Assembly (NCBI GenBank): GCA_945901795.1
Contig: CAMDLP010000001.1
Location: 62,001 to 126,000, forward strand
From: Akkermansia muciniphila
GTDB lineage: Bacteria > Verrucomicrobiota > Verrucomicrobiia > Verrucomicrobiales > Akkermansiaceae
Reading direction: 5' to 3'
DNA length: 64,000 nucleotides
Part shown: one piece after another, positions 47,673 to 57,839 of the stretch
How positions within the stretch are numbered: the first letter of the stretch is position 1
Layout of the letters: every line of letters starts with the position of its first letter
Translations under genes and position numbers: made by a program
Notes under the pieces: model-generated
The model's database searches: none
Told to the model about the DNA's origin: nothing
Seen by the model: only the letters and a program-made list of their open reading frames with translations

Positions 47673-49484
47673 TCAATGCGCCGGGCCTTGGTGCTCTTGG
47701 ATGTATTCCTGCTTGAGGCCGAGTGCCTCGGGGGCGTGGAGCACGAGCATTTTCATCCGCACGTCCTTGGGCACGCTGGCGCGGGTGGCCTTGGAGACGA
47801 CGACCATGAGGAGGATCGCCAGCGGCACGGTCCAGATCGCGGGTTGCTCGCAGAGGATGCGGAGCAGCGGATGCGCGGCCCAGAAATCATTGAGCGGGGC
47901 GAAGCCGGAGAAGATCTTGCCCATCGCGCCCTTGTCGAGCGAGAGGTTGCTGACATTCGTCGCGGTGGCCGCGAAGAGCGCGCAGAGCCCGCCGGTTAGC
48001 ATCCCGGCGGCCGCGCCTTTCATGGTCATCCCGCGCCACCAGACGCTCATGAACAACAGCGGGAAATAACTGGCGGCGGCGATGGCGAAGGCCTGGCCGA
48101 CCATGAAGTTGATTTCCAACGGCTCGACGAAGCAGCCGAGGACCACGGAAATACTGCCGATGAGCACCGCGCACCATTTGAACATTCTCATGCGCTCGGC
48201 GGGCGTGGAGTTAGGACGGAGCATCCGGCCATAAACGTCGTGGGCGAGCGCGCCGGTCATGGAAACTAGCAGGCCGGAGAAGGTGCTCATAAAGGCGGCG
48301 AAGGCACCCGCACAAGTGATGCCGCTGAGGATCGAGCCGATGATGCCATATTTCTCGGAGATCAAAGTGGGAAGGCGGAGGACCACCGCGTCGGTGCCTT
48401 TGACCCCGGCGAGTCCGGTGTAGAGCTCGGGCATTAGATTTCTACCCAGCACGCCGAAGATCGGCGGGAAAACATAGAACACGCCGATGAGAATCATCAC
48501 CCACATGGTCGTCTTTTTGGCGGCGACGCCGTCCGGGTTGGTGTAGAAACGGACGAGGATGTGCGGCAGGCCGGCGGTGCCGCAGACGAGCGCGACGATG
48601 AGCGAGAAGGTGTAGATGAGCGAAAACGGCTTCTCGTTTTTCGCGAGGAACGACGCGCGTTCTTCGGCCGGGAGCGCGGCGGCGGCGGACTTCACGGCCT
48701 TGGTGGTGAGCGGGCCGAAGGGCGCGAGCCAAGCGTTGTCCTTGGGGGCCTTTTCCGGCAGGGCTTTGCGCTGCATCTCCGCAGGATCGGCGGGCTGGAC
48801 GATGGCGGGCTTCGAGGCGGCTTCGGCGGCGGATTGGTTCAGCGAGAGATTTTTCCCGTAGCCGCCATAGACGGATAGAAGAACGAAAACCGGCGTGGAA
48901 ATGGCGAACATTTTAATCCAATACTGGACCGCTTGAATCAGGGTGATGCCCTTCATCCCGCCGAGCGCGACATTCAGAGTGATGACCGCGCCGACGACGA
49001 CCACGCCGACCCAATACGGCAGACCTGGCAGAATGTAGGAGAGCGCCGTGCCCGCGCCTTTCATCTGCGGCATCGTGTAAAAGAAGCCGATGAAGAGCAC
49101 GAAGCACACCGCGATGCGGCGGAACAAGGGCGAGTCGAAGCGGCCTTCGGCGAAATCCGGGATCGTGTAAGCGCCGAATCTCCGCAGCGGACCGGCGATG
49201 AACAGCAGCAGGAACAGATAGCCGCACGCATAACAGACCGGATACCAGAGCGCGTCGTAGCCGGACGACATCACCATCCCGGCGATGCCCATGAAGCTCG
49301 CAGCGCTGAGGTATTCACCCGAGATGGCGGAAGCGTTCCAGCCGACGGAGACCGAGCGGCCGGCGACGAAAAAGTCCGAGGCGGATTTCGAAGTCTTTGA
49401 AGAACGGAAGCCCATCCACAGCGTGACGGCGACGGTGATGCCGGCGAAGGCAAGAATCCAGGGATCAATTTGTGAGAAATTCAC
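47673..49484 (-). CDS. Cation/acetate symporter family (ActP-like SSS)
   Basis: SASDFFVAGRSVSVGWNASAISGEYLSAASFMGIAG; multi-TM. Confidence 0.9.
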   Translation of the reverse strand: MNFSQIDPWILAFAGITVAVTLWMGFRSSKTSKSASDFFVAGRSVSVGWNASAISGEYLSAASFMGIAGMVMSSGYDALWYPVCYACGYLFLLLFIAGPLRRFGAYTIPDFAEGRFDSPLFRRIAVCFVLFIGFFYTMPQMKGAGTALSYILPGLPYWVGVVVVGAVITLNVALGGMKGITLIQAVQYWIKMFAISTPVFVLLSVYGGYGKNLSLNQSAAEAASKPAIVQPADPAEMQRKALPEKAPKDNAWLAPFGPLTTKAVKSAAAALPAEERASFLAKNEKPFSLIYTFSLIVALVCGTAGLPHILVRFYTNPDGVAAKKTTMWVMILIGVFYVFPPIFGVLGRNLMPELYTGLAGVKGTDAVVLRLPTLISEKYGIIGSILSGITCAGAFAAFMSTFSGLLVSMTGALAHDVYGRMLRPNSTPAERMRMFKWCAVLIGSISVVLGCFVEPLEINFMVGQAFAIAAASYFPLLFMSVWWRGMTMKGAAAGMLTGGLCALFAATATNVSNLSLDKGAMGKIFSGFAPLNDFWAAHPLLRILCEQPAIWTVPLAILLMVVVSKATRASVPKDVRMKMLVLHAPEALGLKQEYIQEHQGPAH

Positions 49485-49499
49485 GAGTCGTAAAAAATG

Positions 49500-49820
49500 T
49501 TAGGATTGGCGCTTGTTGCCCTCGGCCGCGTTGCGGACCTCGGCGTCTTCCAAGGCCATCGAGCGGGTGATGAAGATGCGGGCGATGACCCAGACGTATG
49601 GAAAAAACAACACGCCCAAGACCAGCCAGCTCACCGTGAAGCCACCGACGCGGCGCGCCATGAGTTCCGGCGCAAAATAATTGAGCAGCGGCAGTCCGAA
49701 CAGCAGCAGCAGAAACGCCGTGGCACACGAGATGGAGAGCTTGAGCTGGTGTTTCATCAAGCCGTGGAGGAATTCCTCGCTGTGGATGAAATCGGTTTCT
49801 TCGGGCGGGCTTTGTGACAT
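49500..49820 (-). CDS. DUF485 membrane protein (YjcH-like partner of the symporter)
   Basis: HQLKLSISCATAFLLLLFGLPLLNYF, GFTVSWLVLGVLFFPYVWVIARIFI; adjacent to ActP-like gene. Confidence 0.85.
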   Translation of the reverse strand: MSQSPPEETDFIHSEEFLHGLMKHQLKLSISCATAFLLLLFGLPLLNYFAPELMARRVGGFTVSWLVLGVLFFPYVWVIARIFITRSMALEDAEVRNAAEGNKRQS

Positions 49821-49911
49821 CGGGTAAAATGGCGCAGGGTTGGATTGGCAAACGAAAGGCAAGAGAACAGAAACCCACGGGCCATGCGTCAAGAACCATT
49901 TGCTCCACAAA

Positions 49912-49942
49912 AAACCGGCGGCCCTTGTGAGGACGCCGGTTT
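49912..49942 (-). terminator. Rho-independent terminator-like hairpin
   Basis: On minus strand AAACCGGCG-13 nt-CGCCGGTTTTTT: 9-bp stem followed by T-run. Confidence 0.55.
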
Positions 49943-50094
49943 GATGATGGGAGAGGAAGAATCTTCGGCGAGGGCGCCGTCGTTCTCGATGTTAATCTCG
50001 GCGCCGGACTCGGTCATTTATCCAAGGATGGAGATGATCTTAATCGAGCCGAGAAATCACTTGGAAAGCACAGAATAATGTGCGATTGTTGCCC

Positions 50095-50400
50095 ATGCGA
50101 ATTGATCTTAAAGAGGACGTGGTGAGTCTGACGGATTTTGCGCGCCACACGAAGCAACACGCCAAAGAGCTCGCTGTGGGCGGACGAGCGAGAATCCTCA
50201 CCCAAAACGGCAAGGCCTCGGTAGTGGTGCTCTCGCTGGATGCTTTTGAACGAATGGCGCACGATGCGGAAGAATACCACATGGATCTGAGGCTTCGTGA
50301 GGCGTTGGAAAGCTACGCTGCTGGAGAACGCGGTGCACCAGTGAAGATGTTGGCGGGCAGGCTCCGCAAGCGGGCCGACAAACGACGGGCCTCAAAGTGA
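50095..50400 (+). CDS. Phd/YefM-family antitoxin
   Basis: VVSLTDFARHTKQHAKELAVGGRARILTQNGKASVVVLSLDAFERM. Confidence 0.85.
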   Translation: MRIDLKEDVVSLTDFARHTKQHAKELAVGGRARILTQNGKASVVVLSLDAFERMAHDAEEYHMDLRLREALESYAAGERGAPVKMLAGRLRKRADKRRASK

Positions 50401-50747
50401 TGGACTGCGAGTTGCTGCTGTCATCCGAGGCCGAGCGCTGCGTTGAAGACCAAATGGTGTGGTATGAGGCGGATGAAGCCGGTGGCGGAGCGGAACTCGC
50501 CGACCGCTGGCTGGATTTGCTCGAAACAGCTCTCGATACGCAGCGGCAGCATTCCGAACGATACCGATTCGCCCCAGAAAACGGACGGTGGCTGCCCGGG
50601 ATTTCCATCCGGCAAATGCGATTCAAGCCGTGGAAAACGCCATCGGCTTGGCGGATTCTTTACGTGATCGATGAGGGAGCGGCACGAGTCACGGTGTTGC
50701 AGATCCGGCATGAGAAACGTCCGTTGCTGCCGGAAGCGGGGCGGTGA
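50397..50747 (+). CDS. ParE/RelE-family toxin
   Basis: LLLSSEAERCVEDQMVWYEADEAGGGAELADRWLDLLE...WRILYVIDEGAARVTVLQIRH; overlaps antitoxin stop. Confidence 0.78.
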   Translation: MMDCELLLSSEAERCVEDQMVWYEADEAGGGAELADRWLDLLETALDTQRQHSERYRFAPENGRWLPGISIRQMRFKPWKTPSAWRILYVIDEGAARVTVLQIRHEKRPLLPEAGR

Positions 50748-50996
50748 TGCCATCGTGATTCTTCACCCTCGAAAAAGTCAGCCCGGCAAATCCTCACTTA
50801 CCAAGTGACTGCTGAAGTCCATTGCACCGTGGAGGATGATTCTCATCACTCGGCCTTGGCGGCTCACAATGTTTCCCAATTTTGGTGGTATTGTCACATT
50901 CCCGTTGGTTCATCATTCCCATCTTTTTCTGCCGACTCGTGTTGCTGATTCGTTCCGCCTTGCGTCATCCCGCCGGATGCCCTTTTCTCCGCCCGC

Positions 50997-52137
50997 ATGT
51001 CCTCACTTCCTACCGCTGACCTCCTGGCGCTCGATACGGCTGGCCTGAAAAGCCGCTTGTCGAAACTCAGGAGGTATCTTTGACGTCCCGACTCTCGAAA
51101 ACCAAATCAACACGCTCGAGGAGGCGATGGGCGCGCCCGAGTTCTGGAACGACTCGGACAAGGCGAAATCCATCAGCTCGAAAGCCGCCGGACTGAAGAA
51201 AAAGCTCGAAGGTTTCCTCAAGCTCGAAGCCCGTGTGGCGGACATCGACGAAGGGATTTCCCTCGCGAAAGAATACGACGACGCCGATCTCGCCCGCGAG
51301 GCGATCACCAACGCGAAGAGCCTGGAGGCCGACATCCGCTCGTATGAATTGCTCACGTTGCTCGACCAGCCGAGCGATATTTCCCCGTGTTTCCTCGTGA
51401 TTTCCGCCGGCGCGGGCGGGACCGAAGCGTGCGATTGGGCGCAGATGCTCCACCGCATGTACACCCGCTGGGCCGAGCGCAAAGGCTACACCGTGGAGAC
51501 GCTCGACTGGCAGGACGGCGATGAAGCCGGCCTCCGCACCGCGACCTTGAAGATCACCGGCGACTACGCCTACGGCTTCCTCAAGAACGAACGCGGCGTC
51601 CACCGGTTAGTCCGGATTTCCCCCTTCGACTCCGCCGCCAAGCGCCACACGTCGTTCGCCTCCATCGATGCGACACCGGAGGTTTCCAAGGAAATCAAAA
51701 TCGAGATCAACGAAAAGGATATCGAGATCACCACCACCCGTTCCGGCGGCAAGGGCGGTCAGAACGTCAACAAGGTGGAAACCGCCGTCATCCTACGCCA
51801 CCTTCCGACCGGCATTTTGATCCGCTCGACCGCCGCACGGACGCAGGGCGCGAACCGCGAGCTCGCCTTCGACATCCTCAAGGCCAAGCTCTACACGATC
51901 GAGGAAGACAAACAAAAAGCCGAGGCCGACCGCGCGTATGGCGAGAAGGGCGACGTCTCCTGGGGCAACCAGATCCGCTCCTATGTGTTCCAACCCTATC
52001 AGAAGGTTCTCGACCTTCGCACCGGCGAGGAAACCAACAACATCCAGGCGACCATGGACGGCGATCTCGACGCGTTCATCGAAGCCAAGCTCCGCGGCAA
52101 GGTCCGGGTGAAAGGCGCGAAGGACGAGGAGGATTGA
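50997..52137 (+). CDS. prfB: Peptide chain release factor 2 with programmed +1 frameshift: join(50997..51080,51082..52137)
   Basis: ORF0 [37 protein letters not shown] then TATCTTTGAC at 51069-51084; GGQ motif [17 protein letters not shown] downstream. Confidence 0.96.
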
Positions 52138-52344
52138 AGCCGGGTTTGGAAGTTGCGGCCTCGGCGAAACTGTTCGTGGAGCCGGAAAAGCCGTCCGTCA
52201 GCCTGCACCGCAGGAAATCGGGAGGCGGGTTCGCCATCGAGCATCACGTCGGGCTGGATGCTGTGATTCCCCTGCCGGAAATCGACGCCGCATTGGCGCT
52301 GGCCGATCTGTATGATCGTGTGAAGTTCGCGTGAGCGGTTACGG

Positions 52345-52822
52345 TCATGCGTTCATTTCCTCCCAGCGCGTTTCTTCGTCGGTGAAATATTTCACACGGA
52401 CTTTTTTGAATTCCTGAGTCGAGTAGAGCGCGTGGCGGTCGGTGATGCCGGTGGCTTCGGCGATGGCGGTTAGTGTTTGCTCGCATTCCTGCTCGCTCTT
52501 GCCATGGACCATGGTGAAGAGGTTGTAAGGCCACTCCGGATAGTTCGTCCGCCACGGCAGCGAAGGGCTCGGGAATGATCGGAAGGTCGCGTTGCATCAC
52601 GCGGACGAACTCGATTTCCTTCGCGGTGAGCGGGTCGGCTTTCTGGCGGCTTGCCTCGGTGTAGGCGGGTGCGGACTGGTCACCGGGTTTCGCCTCGCCC
52701 TCAACATCGAAGCGCACGCCAATTTTGAAAAGCCGGAGTGTGGGCAGCAGGCGGGTGCTTTCAACGGCTCCGCCGATGAAATGCCATTTCCTGCGGCAGA
52801 TTTTACCAGCTTGCACTGGCAT
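52345..52822 (-). pseudogene. Lrp/AsnC-like siroheme decarboxylase (AhbA/AhbB-type) remnant with internal deletion/frameshift
   Basis: LLPTLRLFKIGVRFDVEG...EFVRVMQRDLPIIPEPFAAVADEL in one frame, then LPWRTNYPEWPYNLFTMVHGKSEQECEQTLTAIAEATGITDRHALYSTQEFKKVRVKYFTDEETRWEEMNA* in another. Confidence 0.65.
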
Positions 52823-52872
52823 GAACGGAATTCTCCCGCTATGTCGATGTCTGCCGCAGGGCGAAATTTCCC

Positions 52873-53649
52873 ATGATTCCCGATCTCACTCTCATCAAAG
52901 CCGGCACCGGCGTGCTCACAAAATCCAGCGATGGCACGCTCGACAAGGCGGCGCTCGTCCATCTCGTTTCGGCCATCGCCGGGTTGGTGAATGCCGGGCA
53001 CCGCTGCCTGTTCGTGTCGTCCGGGGCCGTCGGCTCGGGGGTTTCCGCATTCGGTCTCGCAGAATATCCGCAGGACACCGCCACCCGCCAGGCCTGCGCG
53101 GCGGTCGGGCAGGCGCGGTTGATGCAGACTTACAGCAGCTTGTTTTCCAACTTCGAAATCACCATCGCCCAAGTGTTACTCACCGCCGGGGATCTCGGCA
53201 CGCCGGAGCGCGCGGGCTACGTCTCGGACACGCTCGAGCGTCTTCTATCAGAGCCGGGCATTTTGCCGATCATCAACGAGAACGACTCGGTGGCGGTGGA
53301 GGAATTGAAGTTCGGCGACAACGACATGCTCTCCGTGCGCGTCGCGAAACTCGCCGGCGCCAAGCGCGTCATCCTGCTCACCAGCGTCGATGGCCTGCTC
53401 GATCCGGATACCAACCTGCTCATCCCCGAGGTGACCGACATCGACAACGTTTTCCGCCACGTCCGCGAGGACAAGGGACGCTTCTCGATGGGCGGCATGG
53501 CTTCGAAACTCGCCGCGGTGAAATTCGCCGTCGATGCCGGGATCGAGACCCACATCGCCCACGGCCGTCACCCGGAGCGACTGGCGGAAATCGTCGCAGG
53601 GCAGGGAATCTCCACGCGGTTTCATGCGGCGATTCCGAAGCCGAACTAG
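52873..53649 (+). CDS. proB: Glutamate 5-kinase (no PUA domain)
   Basis: IKAGTGVLT, FVSSGAVGSGV, IINENDSVAVEELKFGDNDMLS, GGMASKLAAVKFAV. Confidence 0.95.
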   Translation: MIPDLTLIKAGTGVLTKSSDGTLDKAALVHLVSAIAGLVNAGHRCLFVSSGAVGSGVSAFGLAEYPQDTATRQACAAVGQARLMQTYSSLFSNFEITIAQVLLTAGDLGTPERAGYVSDTLERLLSEPGILPIINENDSVAVEELKFGDNDMLSVRVAKLAGAKRVILLTSVDGLLDPDTNLLIPEVTDIDNVFRHVREDKGRFSMGGMASKLAAVKFAVDAGIETHIAHGRHPERLAEIVAGQGISTRFHAAIPKPN

Positions 53650-53665
53650 CGGCGATTGGATTTGC

Positions 53666-54259
53666 TCATTCCGCTAGAGCCTGTTCGATTAGCTTGAGGA
53701 TTGCGATCCGGCCGGTCCGGTTTTTTGAAGAGCTGGTGATGACTTGCGGAATTCCGGCGAGATTCTCGGGCAGGGTTTCGAGGAACGCCTTCACGGTTGC
53801 CTGGGTCTTGGTGGGCGATTGTTTGTCCGCTTTCGTGAAGACCAGAGCGAACGGCACCCGGCAGTCCACCAGCCAACTGACGAAGGAGACATCGATGGGC
53901 TGGGGAGTTAGGCGGGAGTCGACCAGGACGAACACCAGCCGCAGGTTGTCGCGCTGTTCCAGATAGTCGCCGACCGATTCGTTGAAATTGATTTTCTCGC
54001 TTTTGGCGACTTTGGCGTAGCCGTATCCGGGCAAGTCCACGAGGCTCCAAGATTCGTTCATCACGAAGAAATTGAGGAGCTGGGTTTTCCCCGGAGTGGC
54101 GGACACTTTCGCGAGCGCGTCCTTGTTGGAAAGCATGTTGATCATCGATGACTTGCCGACGTTGGACCTGCCGATGAAGGCGAATTCAGGGCGGTTCCAA
54201 TCTGGAGCCGATTGAAGGTCGCGGGCGCTCATGTTGAAGACGGCGGACTTGATTTGCAT
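53666..54259 (-). CDS. engB: Ribosome biogenesis GTP-binding protein YihA/YsxC
   Basis: FIGRSNVGKSSMINML, TPGKTQLLNFF, VDLPGYGYAKV, VFTKADK. Confidence 0.95.
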   Translation of the reverse strand: MQIKSAVFNMSARDLQSAPDWNRPEFAFIGRSNVGKSSMINMLSNKDALAKVSATPGKTQLLNFFVMNESWSLVDLPGYGYAKVAKSEKINFNESVGDYLEQRDNLRLVFVLVDSRLTPQPIDVSFVSWLVDCRVPFALVFTKADKQSPTKTQATVKAFLETLPENLAGIPQVITSSSKNRTGRIAILKLIEQALAE

Positions 54260-54390
54260 GGAATTGAATACGGGGTGGCGGCGGAAGTTGCCAGCCTGAA
54301 GTCGATCCTCGCGGGATCCGGGAATCACGTCGAGCCTGAGATTGAGTGTCTCAACGGTGAAGAAATCTGCTAATTCTCAATTTGTCATGA

Positions 54391-55743
54391 ATGAAAGTAA
54401 TAAGTGGAATAGATCCTGCTGTATTCCGGCAGATGCATCCAGCCAACTCATTGAAAACAAGCCGCCTTGTATTAGGAATCCTCGCCCTTGTCACAGTCGT
54501 GACACAGGCCCAAGAGACTGTTCCGACGATTGATTCCGGCAATACCGCGTGGATCCTGACTTCCACGGCATTAGTTTTGTTCATGACGATGCCGGGGTTG
54601 GCGTTGTTTTACGGCGGATTGGTCAGGGGTAGGAACGTGCTTTCCGTGATGGCTCAATGCGCCGGAATCGCCTGCATGGCTTCGCTTTTGTGGATCGTGG
54701 GTCTCTACAGTCTGGCGTTCAAGGGGGATGGCGCGTGGATCGGAAATCTGGATGCCGCTTTTTTGAAAGGCATTCACATTGAGACGGTTGCGCCTGGGAC
54801 AAAAATTCCGGAAACGTTGTTTGTGATGTTTCAAATGACCTTCGCCATCATCACACCCGGCTTGTATGTCGGGGCGGTGGTCGAGCGGATGAAATTCGGG
54901 GCGATCATGCTGTTTTCCGCTTTGTGGCTGGCGGTGGTTTACACGCCAGTGACTCACTGGGTTTGGGGTGGCGGCTGGTTGCAGGACATGGGGGTAAAGG
55001 ATCTTGCGGGCGGCATCGTGGTGCATGCGACTGCGGGCATTTCCGCGCTTGTTCTGGCGATCATTCTCGGCAAGCGGCGTGGATTTCCCGAGCATCCTCA
55101 TCCTCCGCACAATCCGGGGATGGTTTTTGTGGGGGCTGCGATGCTGTGGGTGGGATGGTTCGGATTCAATGCGGGAAGCCAGCTCGCGGCGGGCGGCGGT
55201 GCGGGAATGACGATGCTGGTGACCCATTTGTCCGCTTGTGCGGCGGCGTTGGTCTGGTGTCTGCTTGAGCGGATTCGTAACGGAAAAGTCGGCTTGATCG
55301 GTATGGTGACTGGGTTGGTGGCCGGCTTGGCGACGATTACGCCGGCATCGGGAGATGTCGGTCCGTTGGGCGCCATCTTGATTGGCTCGATTGCGGCGGT
55401 GGTCTGTTATTTTTCCGTCAGCTTGATTCGTGAAAAATGGCACATCGATGACTCGCTGGATGTTTTCGCGGTGCATGGCGTGGGCGGTATTTTGGGCACC
55501 TTGCTGCTGGCGTTTTTCGGGCAGAGCGCATTGGGCGGCCTGGGAAATGTGAAGCCGATCGTCACTCAGCTCGGAATTCAGGCGACAGGTCTCGGAGTGA
55601 CCATTCTTTGGTCAGCGGCCGCCACGTTTGCAATCGCTTGGTTGGTGAAGGTGACGCTCGGCCTGCGGGTGAGCGAGGAGCAGGAGTACGAGGGCGTGGA
55701 TCGCTCGGAACATGGCGAGAATGCCTATCCGATGGAGCCGTAA
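54391..55743 (+). CDS. amt: Ammonium transporter
   Basis: MTMPGLALFYGGLVRGRNVLSVMAQC, DLAGGIVVHATAGISALVLAIILGKR, DSLDVFAVHGVGGILGTLL. Confidence 0.96.
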   Translation: MKVISGIDPAVFRQMHPANSLKTSRLVLGILALVTVVTQAQETVPTIDSGNTAWILTSTALVLFMTMPGLALFYGGLVRGRNVLSVMAQCAGIACMASLLWIVGLYSLAFKGDGAWIGNLDAAFLKGIHIETVAPGTKIPETLFVMFQMTFAIITPGLYVGAVVERMKFGAIMLFSALWLAVVYTPVTHWVWGGGWLQDMGVKDLAGGIVVHATAGISALVLAIILGKRRGFPEHPHPPHNPGMVFVGAAMLWVGWFGFNAGSQLAAGGGAGMTMLVTHLSACAAALVWCLLERIRNGKVGLIGMVTGLVAGLATITPASGDVGPLGAILIGSIAAVVCYFSVSLIREKWHIDDSLDVFAVHGVGGILGTLLLAFFGQSALGGLGNVKPIVTQLGIQATGLGVTILWSAAATFAIAWLVKVTLGLRVSEEQEYEGVDRSEHGENAYPMEP

Positions 55744-55746
55744 CAA

Positions 55747-57189
55747 CTATCGCTTCTCGATCGCGACGAGCGTGATGTCGTCCATTTGCGGGCCTTCGCC
55801 GGTGAACTGCGACAGCTCATCCTGCATCCGGCTGAGGACGGCCTCGGCTCCCAATGGCGCGGCCATGCGAAAGGCTTCGCACATGCGCTCCATGCCGAAT
55901 TCCTCTTCGTGTGCATCAACCGCCTCCTTCATTCCGTCGGTGTAAAACAACACGCAGTCGCCGGATTTCAGCGCCACTTCCTGATCCCGTGTCACCCGCT
56001 CGAAGACGGCTCCGCTGTCGATTCCGAGAGCGAGACCGGGTGAGCGGAGGAGTTCGACCTTGCCGGTTTCCCGGCGGAAAAGCAGCGCGGGTTCATGTCC
56101 CGCACGGGCGAGGGTGAGTGTGCCGCTTGCCGCGTCGAGCACGCTGTAGGTCATGCTGATGAACATGTCTTCGCGGATGTCCGGGAAAATCTGGCGGTTG
56201 ACGGCGGCCATGACGTTAGATGGTGATGTCTCGCCGGAAGCGACCGAGCGCAGGGCGCTGCGGCACATCGCCATCAGCATGCCAGCCGGGACTCCCTTGC
56301 CGGAGACATCGGCGATCACGATGCCGAACTTTTGCGCACCGAGGTCGATGTAGTCGTAGTAATCGCCACTGATGATCCGCGCCGGAACGTTCGTCCCGCT
56401 GATTCGGAATCCCGCGACTAGCGGATCTTGTTGGGGGAGTAAAATCCGCTGCACCTCGCGGGCGTTTTTCAACTCGCCTTCGATCGCGCGCTTTTCATGG
56501 GCTTCCCGGTGAATCCGGGCGTTGCCGATGGCGAAGGAGGATTGCTCTGCCGCCGAGCGGAAGACGGCGAAATCGTTGGCGGTGAAACCGCCATCCTCAT
56601 GACGGCGGGCGACGACCAATACTCCGAGGTCCTTGTTAGCATGGCGCAGCGGGGAGAGCAGCACGGAGACATCATCCGTGTAGCGGGTGAACGCGTCGCG
56701 AAATGACGGGTGACTTTTCACATCCCTAACATGGATCGGCTCGCCCGCGCTCAAGCAGTGGCCGAGGATTCCTTCATCCACGGCGACGCGGGACAAGCGA
56801 AGGTGGCTTTCGAGCGCCCGCGGATCACGCTCCGCTTTTTTGCGGATCTCCACCGGAATCCCGATCAACGGCGGGCATTCTTCGGAAATGTAGGATGGAT
56901 TGAGAAAATCATTTTCCGCGTTCACGAAGTAAATGGCTCCGCCGCGGGCGGTGACGACTTTGTCGATGCCGTCCACGATGATGCGGGAAAGCAGCGAGGG
57001 GGAGGGCTCATTTTCGATCGCCAGGCCCAGGTCATGCAGGAAGGTGAACATCCGTTGCTCCTCGCCCTCGAGGTCATCAAATTTCTGTTGGATGCGCCGG
57101 GACTTCCGGCGTTGGCTCTGCAGAGCGAGCAGCAATACCGCGATCACCAGTGCGCCGACTGCTAGTAAGATGGCGGTGGAGTCGGGCAT
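55747..57189 (-). CDS. PP2C-family phosphatase with GAF domain (RsbU/SpoIIE-like)
   Basis: GAF region SHPSFRDAFTRYTDDVSVLLSPL; VLLPQQDPLVAGFRISG, DYYDYIDLGAQKFGIVIADVSGKGVPAGMLMAM, LFYTDGMKEAVD. Confidence 0.92.
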   Translation of the reverse strand: MPDSTAILLAVGALVIAVLLLALQSQRRKSRRIQQKFDDLEGEEQRMFTFLHDLGLAIENEPSPSLLSRIIVDGIDKVVTARGGAIYFVNAENDFLNPSYISEECPPLIGIPVEIRKKAERDPRALESHLRLSRVAVDEGILGHCLSAGEPIHVRDVKSHPSFRDAFTRYTDDVSVLLSPLRHANKDLGVLVVARRHEDGGFTANDFAVFRSAAEQSSFAIGNARIHREAHEKRAIEGELKNAREVQRILLPQQDPLVAGFRISGTNVPARIISGDYYDYIDLGAQKFGIVIADVSGKGVPAGMLMAMCRSALRSVASGETSPSNVMAAVNRQIFPDIREDMFISMTYSVLDAASGTLTLARAGHEPALLFRRETGKVELLRSPGLALGIDSGAVFERVTRDQEVALKSGDCVLFYTDGMKEAVDAHEEEFGMERMCEAFRMAAPLGAEAVLSRMQDELSQFTGEGPQMDDITLVAIEKR

Positions 57190-57199
57190 CCTTGCGGCA

Positions 57200-57751
57200 C
57201 TATGATTGCTCGTCCGGCGTTTCTGCCTGCTTCTGCTTCGTCTCCAACTCGGACTCTAGCAAGGTGACGACATTTGAGAACGCGCGCAGGTTCCGCTCGC
57301 TCGTTTGGGAAAGAACCTTGTGCGCCTCGAGAACGTGTTTGGTTTGCTGAATTTGGCCCAAGCCAGTGGCCGGGCGGTGGGGCTTCAAGGCGGAGCGAAT
57401 CGATCCGGCAGATTCTAACCAAACGGCTTTTTCCGGATCGATGTCCATCAGGAAATCCAGGCCAAGATCCTCAAGCGAGTGTCGGTTGCGCTCGCCGGCG
57501 TCGGCGATTTGAAGCGCCGCGCCATCCTTGGCGGACAGGCGGGTCGCCATGCCGGCAAGTGTCCCCATGAAAGTGGAGTCCATGCCGGTGCAGGCTTGCA
57601 AATCCACGACCAGGCAGGTCTCGCCTGCGGTGATTCGCTCGAGGCCGAATGCTTTCAGCGCAGGGCTGTTCAAGAACGAGCCTTTCCCCTCACAGCGGAT
57701 CCAACTGAATCCATCGAAGATTCCGACTAAAATTGGGCATTCCGTAGTCAC
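57200..57751 (-). CDS. STAS-domain protein (anti-sigma antagonist-like)
   Basis: GETCLVVDLQACTGMDSTFMGTLAGMATRL; adjacent to PP2C gene. Confidence 0.8.
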   Translation of the reverse strand: MTTECPILVGIFDGFSWIRCEGKGSFLNSPALKAFGLERITAGETCLVVDLQACTGMDSTFMGTLAGMATRLSAKDGAALQIADAGERNRHSLEDLGLDFLMDIDPEKAVWLESAGSIRSALKPHRPATGLGQIQQTKHVLEAHKVLSQTSERNLRAFSNVVTLLESELETKQKQAETPDEQS

Positions 57752-57839
57752 TGAAAAAAGCCGTCATTTGAACGGCAGGGGGTTTGAACATAAAATCAGA
57801 GTCGCCGATGGTCAACCATCCATCTGAAAATTCAACAAC

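Noticed and set aside
52725-53966. 413-aa plus-strand ORF spanning proB and engB
   Set aside because: Out-of-frame with proB and antisense to engB; sequence is arginine-rich and lacks domain signals.
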